From Circinella minor (Eukaryota > Mucoromycota > Mucoromycetes > Mucorales > Lichtheimiaceae), in contig JAEPRB010000024.1 of NCBI GenBank assembly GCA_016758965.1, forward strand, positions 186,001 to 250,000: DNA of 64,000 nt. The letters are read 5' to 3'. Under the pieces are notes generated by a model. It ran no database searches. It was not told the DNA's origin and worked only from the letters and a program-made list of their open reading frames with translations. This document shows, piece after piece, positions 9,901 through 22,900 of the stretch. Position numbers and translations under genes: made by a program. Numbering within the stretch: position 1 is the stretch's first letter; the number at the start of each line of letters is the position of its first letter.

Positions 9901-12685
9901 GTTAAATAATAGGTGATCAGATATTAAACATAGTGTAGGTTGGTCATTACAACTGTACCAATTATATATTAAATGTTTAGTAACATTTATTTTATTTTTT
10001 TCTATTGTAAAATTCTTTTATTATAATTAGGTAACTATCATATTCTATTGTTATTACCTAATTTAATTTATCTCATCTTCATAAATATTGTAGCTGGATT
10101 TGATACATAAAAAAAATACGTAAATATACAGTATCTTCATGTGAATATAAGCAAGGTAGTATAACGCGAATAATACAAAAGAAAGAAGAATGGCTAATAA
10201 AATGTCTATAAAATTAACTTTTTATAATTTTCTGTATGATTTGATGCTCGAGATTACTGGGATCACCTACTTTAGACTTCAAAGGAACTACTACATACTA
10301 TACTACTTCGAAGATGACATCAGGAATTTTTTCTTATTAGTTTTTGCACCAACCAGTTAGCTCTCCATTATGACGAGAGACACGCTCATAAACAAAAGAT
10401 GAGTTTGGTTGGAAGTTTACAAGTTGTTCAAAAAAGATGCTATTTGGTTGTTATTAAAAATATGTACTATATAGCCAGATTCTGACAGAAGCAGAAAACG
10501 ATATACTCTGTATCTAAACGTAAGTTATAAGTATTGACAATAATCAGTATATTCCGACAAGTACCTGTTGATATCTTTATGTATCAATATTTCCAAGAGA
10601 GAATTAATTTTTCTAGTCAACTATATTCATCTACTGTAATCATCTATATCCACATGTATTGTAAATGCCACGTATGTGGGACACTACTGTTCATACAGAG
10701 TATATCATATAAGTCAAATTTTCAATGAATACATTAAGAAAAAAAGCGCAGACTTGCGTGTGAGAAACCGAATCAATACAAATCCATTGTATAAACTGGT
10801 TTTTTATTATTATTATTTACGCGGTTACTGTATGGTGAAGAAGTACATAGTAAATATTCATTAGATTGCAATTATTATTTTCTTGTCAGATAATACTTAG
10901 TATGTAAGCTTATATGTTCAGCATAAACTTCTTTTTGGTTGAGATACATAGCTATAATAATAATAATTACTAAAATAGAATAGGGCGCTCTTTTATTATG
11001 TTTGTTTAAATGCGGTGCATTTTGAACTTACATAGAAAATATCTTTAAATACGTAGTTGCAAATAGTATTTGAAGAAATCCGAAAACATAGAATTTTCGC
11101 CTCTAATACTTAACACTCAAATCCTATGTTTACTTTGAACAAAATGGTAGTATGAGGCAAAATATAGTAAATGAAGGAACTGCTTTATTATATCATTGTG
11201 TCACACAGTTCAGTAAATTGTATCGAAATCATTCTATTTTTACCAAGAGCTATGAATGGTCAGTCAATAAAACTAAAATTTATTTACCTTTTGGTTCCAT
11301 GGAATACTGCAATCAATTATTATTATATGATTAATATATTTGCAAGTAACATCCAAGGTAATTTATAAGTAAATAGATTGCGTGGTTACTATTGCTGTTC
11401 TTTATATGTAAGTAAAGTAAAAGCTATGCGAAAAAGTGGCTCGATATATTACATGACGTCAATAAAGAGTGTACTGTTGCTAGTCCATACCTGATGTTGG
11501 TGTAAGTCATTTAAGGAGACTACGTATACAAAATACGTATTGTCATTAACACAAGTCGTTACTATGGTTGATATTATATATGCAAATATTAACATGAAAA
11601 AGTAAACGTAAAGAACAGAAGCAAAAGTAACAGTAACAAAGTAGAATAATGTATCTCTTGGTATTTAACGTGACTGGGACGCGATTTTTTTTTATTTAGT
11701 TTTTATAATGATATAACTGACCAACATAGTTTCCTCTATGCCTATTTTCCTTTCCGCGGTTATTTATTTACTTGCTATGTATACGTATACATTCAAGCAT
11801 TTCTTGGTCAGCTATAAAATAAATCATAATACCGCACATCTAATATATTTGACAATTCAGGGTAAATTTGATTTATAGAAAAAAGAGAAAACTAACAACT
11901 ATTTTTCAGTTCACTAAAACATCCAGTAAGAGAGAATCAAAGCGCTACGTAGTATCATTACATCACTATTTATTTAGTAATAATATAGCCTTTGTCACAT
12001 TTTAAAACCAATAGTGATGCGTTTAATAGTATTTTTACACACGATGAACACATTAAGATGTTCTAGAAAGATGAATGTAACTGTGAAAGGAAAATTGGAG
12101 TTTCAGGCCGCGTCATAGCATCTTTGATCACAAGAGATCTCTTCAACCCCCTACCCCCAAAAAAAACTTCACTTCAATAAAATAAATAAGGTCAAATGTT
12201 ATAAATTTATAATTGTTGCTTTCCCCGATAGGTAATTGGTGCTTACACGTTGTGTAATTAGAATTGGTGGTTGCCTGATATAGTCCAGACATGTGTTGTA
12301 TACAGGTTTCCGAACCGAACATGTCTCAAAGTATAATATTATCACTACTGTAAAAAAAAGGAATCGTACTAATAAATTAAAAGAAACGTTCCCATGAAAA
12401 ATCTAGATGAATTATCATATGGAAAGAAATTAATCTGTTCATTACAAAGTCCCCTGTTTGATAAATCAAAAAGAGTTTCCTGTATGTTACGGCAAGGTAT
12501 CAACAGAAAAACATGGAAACAGTGATGTGAAAAAACAATGCAAAAATAATACTGGCAAAGGATTTACAGTTAAAAAGGAAGCAAACAAAAGGTAAAAAAA
12601 ACAACAGAAAATACGCAATATCGAAGAGAATGAAAAAAATGAGAATCGTTTTCTATTTTCTCTTTTCATTTTTGTTGTTGTCTTA
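6974..12685. other. 5.7-kb AT-rich gene-poor block
   Basis: Between the transposon and the WRKY-like gene I find no open frame with coding character. The longest, on the minus strand at 8083-8439, encodes Ile/Tyr/Ser-rich text with no domain and no sensible splice extension. TA microsatellites occur at 7816-7829 and 8104-8122. A tRNA-like relic lies near 9086-9170. Short isolated frames such as 7684-7902 and 11152-11334 look like chance. Confidence 0.5.
9086..9170 (-). repeat. tRNA-derived relic (SINE head or tRNA pseudogene)
   Basis: On the minus strand there is an A-box-like TAAGCTAACTGG and, about 53 nt after its start, a B-box-like GGTTTGAATTC preceded by GAGGCCACA, as in the T-arm of tRNAs. 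The 3' ATGACGCCA has no matching 5' acceptor strand, and no clean anticodon stem with a U33-type loop forms. This argues against an intact tRNA gene and for a degenerate pol III-type relic. Confidence 0.3.
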
Positions 12686-14418
12686 TTAAACGTCAACAAC
12701 TCGTTTTATTCGACTACAATCACTTAAATGTGTTCCTCTGTACTTGATCAAGTATTCACCGTTATCTTTAAAAGTGACAGTTTTGTTGACAGGGCAACCC
12801 TATTTATAATAATAAAAAACAGCGTCAATAAAATAAGACTAGCCACTTGAATAATATACAATGAGCAAAATTTATTCTTGTTACCTTTTGATTGTTGGCA
12901 CATTTGTAATAAATGCTTTTGTTACCAGATCCTTTGTGAATTGTATTGCCATTGTTTTTCCATAAATAATCATCATTGTAAGGAAACTCGCGGGTTTCGA
13001 TGATCATGGTGATTGCTTGCATTTCTCGTCGTCTTCGTTTTGCAAAAGGTCGACCTTTTATGGAATTAAACCCTTTCATCATTGATAATGATGAAGTTCT
13101 ATTTGTTGCCGTACTAGATTGCGGTGCGGGGGGTAATGGAAGTTTGTTGGGTGGTGTTGGTCCGTGATAATAGTGATAAACGTGCGTTCTTCCATTCTGT
13201 TGCTGGGCGTTGTTGTCAGTACTAGTCAGTGTCACTTCGGCGTCGTGAAGACTTTGTCGCTTTTCTTTTTGTCCACTTTGTACAATCGGTATCGGTGGAA
13301 GAGGTAATCCATTACTACTATTATTGTTGCTGTAAACAACATACGATTCACTTTGCGTTGATGATTGTTCATTTGTTGTTGACAATGCTGATTCGTTTGG
13401 TAATAGCCTAAATAATACACCCGTCCGCGGATTCACAAGCCGTTAGTGTTTGTTTTCTATATTATTTTTAGCACCCTACCCCCAACAGTACATAAGGAAC
13501 ATGTATTTTCTTTTAAAAGGGTGGTGGGGAAAAGCGGTGTAACTAGAAATCGTTGTAACAACAAAAGATATTCACATACCTCTTTCGAGAAGCAATAAGT
13601 TCTCGAATCTCTTGACTTGCAGAAACAGGAGGTGGAGATGTTGGGTGTACAGTTGGTAATAATCGATCATTAGTAGTAGTAGGAGTAGTAATAGAAGAAC
13701 AAGGAGAAGAAGCGGTAGTAGTAACAGGATGAAGCAATGTTGTTGTAGAATGTATATGGTCTTCACGCAATTGATGTAATGGTAGTGGTGGTGATGAGGA
13801 TAACGAAGCAGCGACCAGCGCATGTTCAGGTGTTGATCGTGGGGAGCCAAATGATGAGCTTGTAAGTGATGGAGAGCGATAAGGTATTGAAGAAGAAAGA
13901 GTAGAAATAGAAGTAGCCTTTTTATCAAGATCCATGATTGCAGGCAAAGAAGGTAAAGAATGGCGATGATATTCTTGTTCTTGATTATGATTATGATTAT
14001 TATGATAATTATGATACTGCAAAGGTTCCTGACTATGAGAATGATTATGATGCGGATGGAGATAATGATGATGTAAATCGGATGAACGAGGCGACGATGG
14101 TTCTTGTGGTGAAGAAGTTGATGTTTGCTCACGCTGATGAAGTATGTAATCTATTTCTTTACTGCGTAACTTTGCTTCTTCTGCGCGCCGTCGGTCTTCT
14201 TGCACTTTACTCATTAAAAGAAGTTCTAATAGCTCTGGTTTCTGACTATATTGTTGAATGATTTCTTCAAGAGATGAGCATGTTCCAGTTTTTATAGTTG
14301 GTGATGGTGTCAGGACCGTCGGTAGTTTTCTAGTAAAAGCTGTAGTATTCCAGCTAAAGCCATTATTACTGCTGCTACTGCTACTGATATTATTACTATT
14401 GCTGTCTGATGGTATCAT
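12686..14418 (-). CDS. Ser/His-rich protein with C-terminal WRKY-GCM1-like zinc finger
   Basis: Three exons, 14418-13580, 13407-12885 and 12799-12686, give 491 residues. The first 400 residues are low complexity (poly-Ser, a His/Asn/Gln-rich run near 185-235, Pro-rich stretches). Then comes a basic patch, FAKRRRREMQ, and a compact domain: NDDYLWKNNG, KGSGNKSIYYKCANNQK, GCPVNKTV, YLIKYRGTHLSDC. The spacing of Trp, the YYKC, the GCPVNK and the YxGxH matches WRKY/GCM1 superfamily zinc fingers. Probable zinc ligands are C449, C456, H478 and C482 (C-x6-C-x21-H-x3-C). The plant WRKYGQK strand is replaced by YLWKNNGNTI. Inferred role: nuclear DNA-binding transcription factor. The frame stays open upstream to 14661, but that extension is hydrophobic, UTR-like text, so the ATG at 14418 (MIPSDSNSNN) is preferred. 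Confidence 0.75.
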
Positions 14419-15703
14419 GGTGTTAAATGGTGAAACTGAATAATGCAAAATGAAATAAAAGAAAAAATAAATAACAGATGGAGAAAAAATGTGGAGAAAG
14501 AAACAAAGAAAGGGGAACAACAACAACAAAAGTTCAAAACGAAAAAAGAAAAGAGCGGGGTGGTGCTGTACTACCATATTTGTTGGTGAAAAAAACACAG
14601 TGGAACACAGGTGTAATCCAATCAACTCAAAAACATTTTCGTTGCTGTCCCATACTAACAAAAGCTGCCGTTGTGGCGGAACTGTTACCCCGCATCATTT
14701 TTGTCGGGATTAATGGTGGGTAATGATCACATGTATTCGCCGCCTTATTCCATATTCCGTGTTGAAAACTAATGCATTGGTTGAGCGCGCAAGTATATAT
14801 AAGATAGATATAGAAATTATAGTATGAGATAGCATATGGAAAATTGGATCAAGTTGAAAATCGAGTTAACTGGGAGAGTATTGTAAAAGAAGGAGAAAGG
14901 AGCTTATTGTTCAAGATTTTGCGTTAGAGAGTTCTGTTTATTCCCACGAATATTATATGCGAAACCGATAAAGAAAAACAATAACGTGCCTAGTAATCAA
15001 AAAAAGAGATGAGATGAATTTTAATGAGGGTAACTTACTAAATAAGCAAATTTGCACTGAAAAGTAGGGACCCAAGGGTTCTCTTTTCTCATCAATATAT
15101 TCTAATAGGGATGTGAATTACATCAAGCCACTAGCCAATTACGTAAGTTCACGAAATTAAGATCTCACAAAGCATTTTATCTTCGCGTACATGTAAATTT
15201 AAGAGCTTGTTATTCGGGAAAACGAAACGTTTCAAGTAGATTTGATTTTCTCCCAATGACCTAATATGGAACAGTCGTAGGGACCAAAGGGCTTGCTTAG
15301 TCACAACCCATCCCGTTGTACGCGCACATGATTACTCCCCTTTACCTTGCTTCACAGACACATTCCGTTGGCGCGGAATCGGGAAGTTCTCACGGACAAT
15401 ACCAGATATTTAACAAAAGTGGGGTCAAAACCTGTCAGAGCCCGACCAGTATAAATGTCTTCCCGACTTGCTCCGGAAATCCCGACTATTAGTTGGTTAA
15501 ACTATAAAGCGTGGCTTTTGTCTTTGGTAGTTATTTACTCAAACGAAAAAAAATTACAGAATAAATGTATAATATGATGCTTTAAACTAATTATTATTGA
15601 TGTATGCAAAAAAAAATGGGATGGATAGTGTGTGTGGTAGATTGAAAAACAAGTATTAGGAAGGATAAGGAAAAAAGAGTAAGATATTCTAAGTAATGCT
15701 AAC
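14419..15703. other. Intergenic stretch upstream of the WRKY-like gene
   Basis: This 1.3-kb stretch holds the promoter of the minus-strand WRKY-like gene on its left side and the 3' region of SYO1 on its right. A locally GC-richer patch at 15290-15490 contains a small inverted repeat (ATTCCG, CGGAAT). Two similar short strings, TAGGGACCCAAGGG near 15066 and TAGGGACCAAAGGG near 15278, are repeated. No gene is apparent. Confidence 0.4.
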
Positions 15704-18700
15704 TTATTGACGTTTTTCGTTGGCTTTATATTTGTTAAAAGCTACGAGGTTCATAAGTGCTTCGTCGCTTCTTGATCGCAGATCAAAGTTTTTTCTTCGG
15801 TCAATATTTTTTGTCTATATAAAACAGAAACCGTGTCAATATTTGGTATTAATGCTTTGTCAGCGACTTATTTCAACTTACCATAATACGAATAGTAGGG
15901 ACAAGAACTTTTAACTGTAATAAGTAGTTTCCTTGAATAAAGACGGGCAAATCATAATCAAATGCACAATCACTATATACATCGAAAATACAATTGAGAG
16001 TTTCAACAGCAACAGCTGGGGTGGTTTGGCGAGAGGTCACATTCTTAAGTACCTCCATAAAGAAATTTCCAATTTCCTAATGAGAAAATTTTTTTTAATC
16101 AAGTTAGCATAATTCCCATCAATATTGTATACCTTGTGTAAAACTTAGACTGTGCACAAAATGCATTGTTCTCAATTAATTTAATTACCTTGTTAGCTTC
16201 AATAGCATTTTGTCGCATAGCAATCGGACCTAAACAACCAACTATTTTCACACGCATTGACTCTGATGATGTTGCATGATAAGCACCAAACAAAGAGGTG
16301 ACGTCTGATATTTCTAAAGGCTATAGGATAAAATATATATATTTATATAAAATTGGTTACTATCAACCAAATAATCGACTGGATTAACATGATGATGCTC
16401 AAACTTACAATATCTTGACCAAGTCCTCGACCGAGAGACCATAGGCATCCAACAATGATTTCAATCAATTCATCACGGGCTTGACTAAGTTGGGTCGCAC
16501 CGACTGTGTTTGCTAAATTAAACAACCAGCGCCATGCTTGACAGGCATCCGATTTGTGTTCCTTGAACCAGAATTTGGAAGGTAATTCAGCCAAAGCGAG
16601 CAAATAATTGTTGAAACACTCTAATGCACGTTGATGAGTCAAAATTAAAGCATCAGTAACAGCGGGCGCAATAGGTTCTTGCGGGAACGATAGCGGAGTG
16701 AGTGTTGCTAAGCGGATCAATTGAGGGGAAATTTCAGTAATAAATGTGCCCAAAATAGGGTTATTGCGAATTAATTGGTCATCGACAGCACTGGAAGTTT
16801 TCTCGCTCAAGTTCTCGCTATCTTTCAAAAGCTCATCAATATTTTCTTCAGTTATTTCCGGTTCTTCCTCATCGTCACCCATATCTTCATCGGCATCTTC
16901 CCATCCATCCTCTATTACAAAAGTTTAATCAGTGACCAGCTATAGTTAAGACGCATTGATATTTTTCTCCCTTATCATACCAATACCACCTACCTTCAGA
17001 TTCGTCTTGAATGCATATATCCGCGAGCAATTCAAGTGCTAACTGCAAAGTGGACAAATTTTCTTCTACCTTTTGGATGTACACCTATTTTCATTGTTTA
17101 ATATAAAAAGAAAATCAATTCTCATCCATTCTCACTCTCACTTGATAAAAATTAGCTTATAGTTCACAGTACCTCTTCTTTGGATGTTGCTTGCTTAGGT
17201 CGGGGAGCAATGTCACCGGTATCTTCATGCTTACTCACATTCTATAAATTTTTTTATCAAAAAAAATATTGTATGTTAAATAACGATAAGTTTCTATTGT
17301 CCTTTCTTTTCCAAAAGATTCTTGAGTACTCACGCCACTTTTTACAGCTGCGATTGACTTCTCAGCCGCCTCCTGAATATCAAAATTCAAAGAAGCAGAT
17401 AAAATTGGCAAAAGTATCTTGTTAAGTTCACTAGAACCATCTTGACCTTCCTCCCACGTTTCAGTCGCTAGCACAACTTCGCGAATATTCGATAAAATTG
17501 CTAATTTCAATTAAAATAAAATATTAATTAACCTCATTATTATAAAAATTTTACTTATCAATTTTTTCTCTCTTTCCTTTTATTCAATACATTTCCATCT
17601 TTCAATAACATACCGCATGCTAAGACGCGAACCAAAATCATGGATGGGTCTTGGAACTTTTTAAGGATATCAAAGAGCATTTTGACATACTCTGGGTGGT
17701 TTTGGAATTCAATATAAATGTCCTTGTTATTATCCGTCAAAGTCGTTAAACATTGACCTATAAATATTCGATAACAAAAACAAGTCGAATTATTACCAAT
17801 TTTTTTTGTCTACATGGATATCTTGTTAGTCTTGACACCCAAACCCACAGTCAATATTTACCAGCAGCAATAACAACATGAGTTGGACACTGATCGGCAG
17901 AAGATAAGAATGAAATCAAAAATGCAATAATGTTGAGTCGATTCACTGCTTTGATATACTTATCTGAAGCTTCGCTATTGATTTATTTATTTGCCCATAT
18001 CCATATTAAAATCCATTCAAAATTTTATAGTAACCAACTTCAAGAACTCGAATTATATATTTACCATACACTCCAGATAACGTAGATAAAGTTCTCAGCA
18101 AGATCCCAAATAGTACGACGTCTATCCTGATCAGCTTCATCAGTAAGAGGAGCGTTCTGCAATACAAGATCGATCGTTTGTGAAATCTATAATTATCCAA
18201 AAATCAATTAGTTTATAATTCACATGTATATAAGATATAAAAAAATATATCATCTACATTGCAAACCAACCTTGGGCAAAAGTGTAGAGAATGAGGTAAT
18301 AATATCGCGCTTAAAATATTCTTTGGCAACTTCAGGATCAACTGAGACAAGATTTCTAAGAAGATTAAACGTTATTAATATAAATCAGCTATTTATAATC
18401 CATGATGCTTTTGTTCTAAACCAACTAACCTTAAAGCACCCATTGACTCTTCTAACACTTCGTATTGACTATCAGATAAACGTTCTAATAAAAGAGGTAC
18501 AGTACCCTTGGATAATAGAAGTTTTCGGACTGAAGGTCCTGCCATTACTAGGTTTGAAACACACGCTGCAGCCCATGCACGTTCTGTAGCATCAGGTGAA
18601 GATAACTATAGTTCGTACACCGAGATAATCGTTATTTATTGAATTCCATCATTTGCCAATTAATACAATCATAGATCTAGTAAAAAAACCTTTTTTCATT

Positions 18701-18838
18701 ATTGTTTACCTTTTGAATGACGGGTAAGACTTGTTCTGGCTGAGGGGTTTGATCGTTCATTCCTTGCTCGAGACCGGCAGTTGCTCGTGAGCCGATTGCT
18801 TGTGATCGACGTTTGCCACCTCTACGAACTTTTCCCAT
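15704..18838 (-). CDS. SYO1: Symportin SYO1/HEATR3-like ribosomal protein import adaptor
   Basis: Thirteen exons join in frame to 678 residues: 18838-18710, 18605-18430, 18355-18271, 18186-18065, 17974-17862, 17757-17614, 17500-17334, 17241-17173, 17084-16994, 16911-16409, 16320-16189, 16076-15882 and 15814-15704. The N-terminus MGKVRRGGKRRQSQAIG is the basic start conserved in the family. ARM/HEAT repeats follow (for example LSSPDATERAWAAACVSNLV). An acidic insertion (DEDMGDDEEEPEITEENIDE, about 345-365) sits where Syo1 has its acidic loop. The end, DLRSRSDEALMNLVAFNKYK, is also typical. Known role: Syo1 co-imports Rpl5 and Rpl11 into the nucleus with the importin Kap104 for 5S RNP assembly. 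Length matches HEATR3 (about 680). Thirteen exons make it the most intron-rich gene here. Confidence 0.92.
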
Positions 18839-19941
18839 GTCAATCGATTTATACAGTAAGAAATAAATAAAAAAACTTTCGCTTGAAACTCGAGAAGAAA
18901 AAAAAAACTTTTAAAACTCAAATTCTAGGTTACACCAAGTAAGTCATTTTGCATTACTTCATAAGTTGTCAAATCAAAATATGTGCCAAGTAACCGCAGT
19001 AATTACAGTCACTACGACTACATTATCTTTAATAAGTGAAAAGGCATATATTTCTTTATTTTTGGTCAGGTATTAAAGCTTTCACTTTTGAAGATTACAA
19101 ATCACTACTCACACAAAGTAGGCAAATTACCATGCTTTCGTTCTGTTTGGTATAAATTTTTGTATGTGCATATTCTACTTCCTTCCAATATTTGACTTCA
19201 GTCATGCATGATACATGTTGTTGTTGTGTTGACTAATTATAGAATATTATACAATGAGTGAGGCTGTGTTCTTTGTATCTAGTAAAGTACGTAGGGTAGC
19301 TATTTCAGTCCTACAAATGATAAAACAGTTGAGCTTCAAGATACTTGGAAGTTGCAAAAAAAAAAAACAATTGCTTTTTTTTTGCTATTTCATATTCGTA
19401 TAATTTTTTACTTGAGTTTGTTTGTCCACCATTAAGTAAGAGACTTAGATAAAACTATAATCTAAAGTATGTTGGTAGAATAGTGATCAAATAAAATACA
19501 TTTGAAAAAAAAGTATACGAAAAAAAAAAGATTCATTACAAGAAGATAAACATAAGAACAGTTAAAAGGTATGCTTTCTTGGTGCTGTATGAAAAAAAGT
19601 GCTGTATATCTTTTTTCTTCCACAATAATATAATAAAATGGGATTCAATAAACAAGTAAATAGCCAATATTAAAAATACAAAAGAAAAAAAATAGAGATG
19701 CAAAAACAAACAGAAGAAGAGAGAAGAAATTGAGTGGAGAGAAAAAAAATGTTGCACGTAAATTTGTTGTTATTGTGAATGTAAGGTACGAAAAGAAGGG
19801 GGTGAAGATTGTTGGTAAAATATATATATTTAAAAAATTGGTGTATATATGTATATAAAAATTATGTAATAGGGTTGTACCTTATCAAAAGGCTGGCGGT
19901 GCGGTTATTACAAAAAAAAAGAAAAAGAAAAAAAGAGAAAA
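18839..19941. other. Intergenic stretch, SYO1 promoter and ATG13 3' region
   Basis: This 1.1-kb AT-rich stretch between two tandem minus-strand genes contains poly-A and poly-T tracts. The frame at 19536-19757 is Phe/Leu-rich shadow text. No gene is seen. Confidence 0.45.
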
Positions 19942-22900
19942 TCACCAAAAACCACGTTGTGGATATTTAGCATGGGAATCATTTTTACCAATACTGCTAT
20001 TACTTCCGCTTCCATTTTTCTCTTCTTCTTCCATGACCGTAGCCATAGCAACCATGTTTTGGGGTATACTAGTACTGCTACTAATACGTCGTACAGTCGT
20101 ATTACTAACATCGTTGTTGTTTGGATCAGTTACTACTGGCGTTGGCGTTGGCGTTGGCGTTGGTGTTGTTGTTCTTGGTGTTATTGTATTAGTGTTATTT
20201 TTACTGCCATTGCTATTATTATTACTAGAGCTAGAGATAGAATTAATACCAAGTCGACGAGCATAATCATGTGTACTTGTATGAGCATGCAAAACAATAT
20301 TTTCATTTGTCGTTGTTGTCGTTCCCTCTACTGAATGGTGTGTTTCTCCACCTAGTTCACTCATTTTGAATACAAGTGAATCATCATCATCTAATGAACT
20401 CGGCCTTCCACCTTGATTATGTATAGCACTTCCCGAACTACATTGCAATCCGGTATGGGAATCATCTTGAACACTACTAAGACTTTCTTGTCGTCGTAGC
20501 ATGGATGACGGTGAATCGCTTTCTAACACACACAACCGCCGTAATTCGTCATGATGGCGGTCTTGTGGATAACTTGAAAATGCTGTAGCTGGATGGTTAT
20601 TATTTCTATTATCATCATGTTCTTGACTAGTAGTGTAATCTTTATTGTGTTCAACATTTTGTGAGGAATGGTATCTTCGATGTTGTCGAGCAGTAGAAAA
20701 TGTAGCAGTAGGAATTGATTGTCCTGCAGCAGTGATAGCCGCTCCTCTAGTATCAGACGTAGTATCCTGATCGACAGTAGCATGATTCCTATTGTCATTA
20801 TCACTACTGTTGCTATGTTGATGGTAACTACGGGGAATATACATTGGAGATGTTGATGGATTGTTAGTCGTACCCCAACTTCCTTCTGAATGTAATGGTG
20901 AGCGAACAGCTGGTAAATAAGGTCGGCTGTTGGATGATGTAGATGATGACCCCAGCGATGTATAAACAGCAGGTGATTCTTGTCGTTCCCCGCTTGCTAA
21001 CACACTGGAAGATAGTGACTCGGATAATGTATTGTGTGTTTCTCGCAAATTTCTATAGTGAGACAGTGCTTTCTATAAAAAAAGAATAATGTTTGCTCAG
21101 TAAAAAAGATGCTTTAATAAGAATAATACCACACAAAAACACATATGTATATTACCTTGGATCGATAGATAGATCCACTACCATATACACTTGCCCCAAA
21201 ACTACTGCTTGTCTCTGAACTAGGTGAAAAATTCGCACTTTCGATCATCTGACTGCTGTTGCTAGCCCGATTTTGAGCCAATTTAAGATCAGGCTTAGCT
21301 GCTGCAAATCTTATAAATTCTTCAAGTTCTGGATCATCTGTCTATTATAAATATAAAGTTTACTTCATTAATCCCCTCTTTCTTTCTTGACTTATTTTAT
21401 ATAATGCTTAAAAGAATATAAAAAAATACATTACACTAACAAAATTAATAGAGCTGTGATCGCTAGTACGCGACCATCGCCTTGCCATCATACTGGTTTC
21501 TGTCCTACTCGGACTACTTCGTATCTTATCAAAACTTGGTGAAAACTCTATTTTGTTTCGACTATTTGGTGATGAACTTTCAACACCAGAAGCTCGGGAT
21601 TTTTCACTTGGTGATGTTTGCGATCGAACACCAGATGATACTATATAAATATATATAAACGAGAACATGTTTTAATAAAGAGCATACAATAATATAATAT
21701 TAATCATAATAGTGATAATAAAGAAGACGTACAGATTTGTTCTGTTTGTGGTGAAGAAGATAGTGGCAACGATTTGAATGGTGACATATGTGGAGCTGAT
21801 GTTCGTCTTTTTGCACTACTTGAAGGAATACCTATCGTTGTAGTACTTGCCTCTCCTGGACTGGTACGTGTAGTTGCAATACTACTTTCTCGATTTAATG
21901 GCGATACGGATGTTGGTGAGCCACGTAGACCCATACTAGACTGTCGCTGTCGTTGTTGAATTATTTCTCGTGGATCTGACGAGTCGGTACTTTCCCGACG
22001 GAATGCAATAGGCGGAGAATTCCGATGTGCATAACGAGATCCTGCTGGTTCCTAAAAATAAGAACATAACATTACGCTGCTTTTAGTGACGTTATTTTCC
22101 AGGGCACAATATTTTATACACATCATCACACATATATAAAAAATACATACTTCTTCATACGAATGTACAGATCGTGGTCGCTGTTCTTGTCGGTGTTGAA
22201 CCATTGTGGGTGTAAAGAAATGCTCGTCCATGTCAATCATTCTTGCACTTAAATCACGTTCCGAGTCTTCTGCTTGGAAATCACAGTTTTTTCGATATTC
22301 AACGTGAAGTTTAAAAGTCCTATGATATAGAGATACATTCATAAGTTCATTTTTTCTTTTTTTTTCGATACCATTCCCTCATATCCCTGCTTTCAGAATA
22401 AATTCTTTTTTTTTCTTTTTGTACCCTAGTGGTGTAACAACATCTGAAAATTCGTATTCATCGATACCACCATTGCCGGAAAGTATAGGTTGAGCTAATG
22501 TACAAAAAAAAAGTGATAAATTATTATGCATGAAAAAAAAACTATGTTCCGATAATATAACTAACGCCACTCCTTACCTAATGGTATCTCATCGCTACGA
22601 TATGTAGGAGATGAAGTCAGTCGATAATTTATATTTAATCCATTCGATTGACCATAGTTTCTAAGCCGTCGATGTAAACTGTAACTAGGCAACAGTCTAA
22701 CGAATGAATAAAGTGCACGGAAAAATACAATGCTTCGTTTATATAAATTTGGTAAATCGACTGGAAAATCGGGTAATGGGTGACTATTATAATATCAAAA
22801 TATAATCAATTATTAGTTTATAATGAGAGAGAGAACAAAAGAGAGAGAGAGAGTAGCAATGTCATAATATAAACAAGAAAGTATCTTACTTAAGTGATAA

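Noticed and set aside
13572..14261. Overlapping frames on both strands (Ile/Leu/His-rich and Asp/Tyr-rich)
   Set aside because: They are shadows of the trinucleotide-rich Ser/His/Asn coding exon.
14419..14661. N-terminal extension of the WRKY-like protein
   Set aside because: The frame is open, but the text is Phe/Leu-rich and looks like translated 5' UTR; the downstream ATG gives the composition of the rest of the protein.
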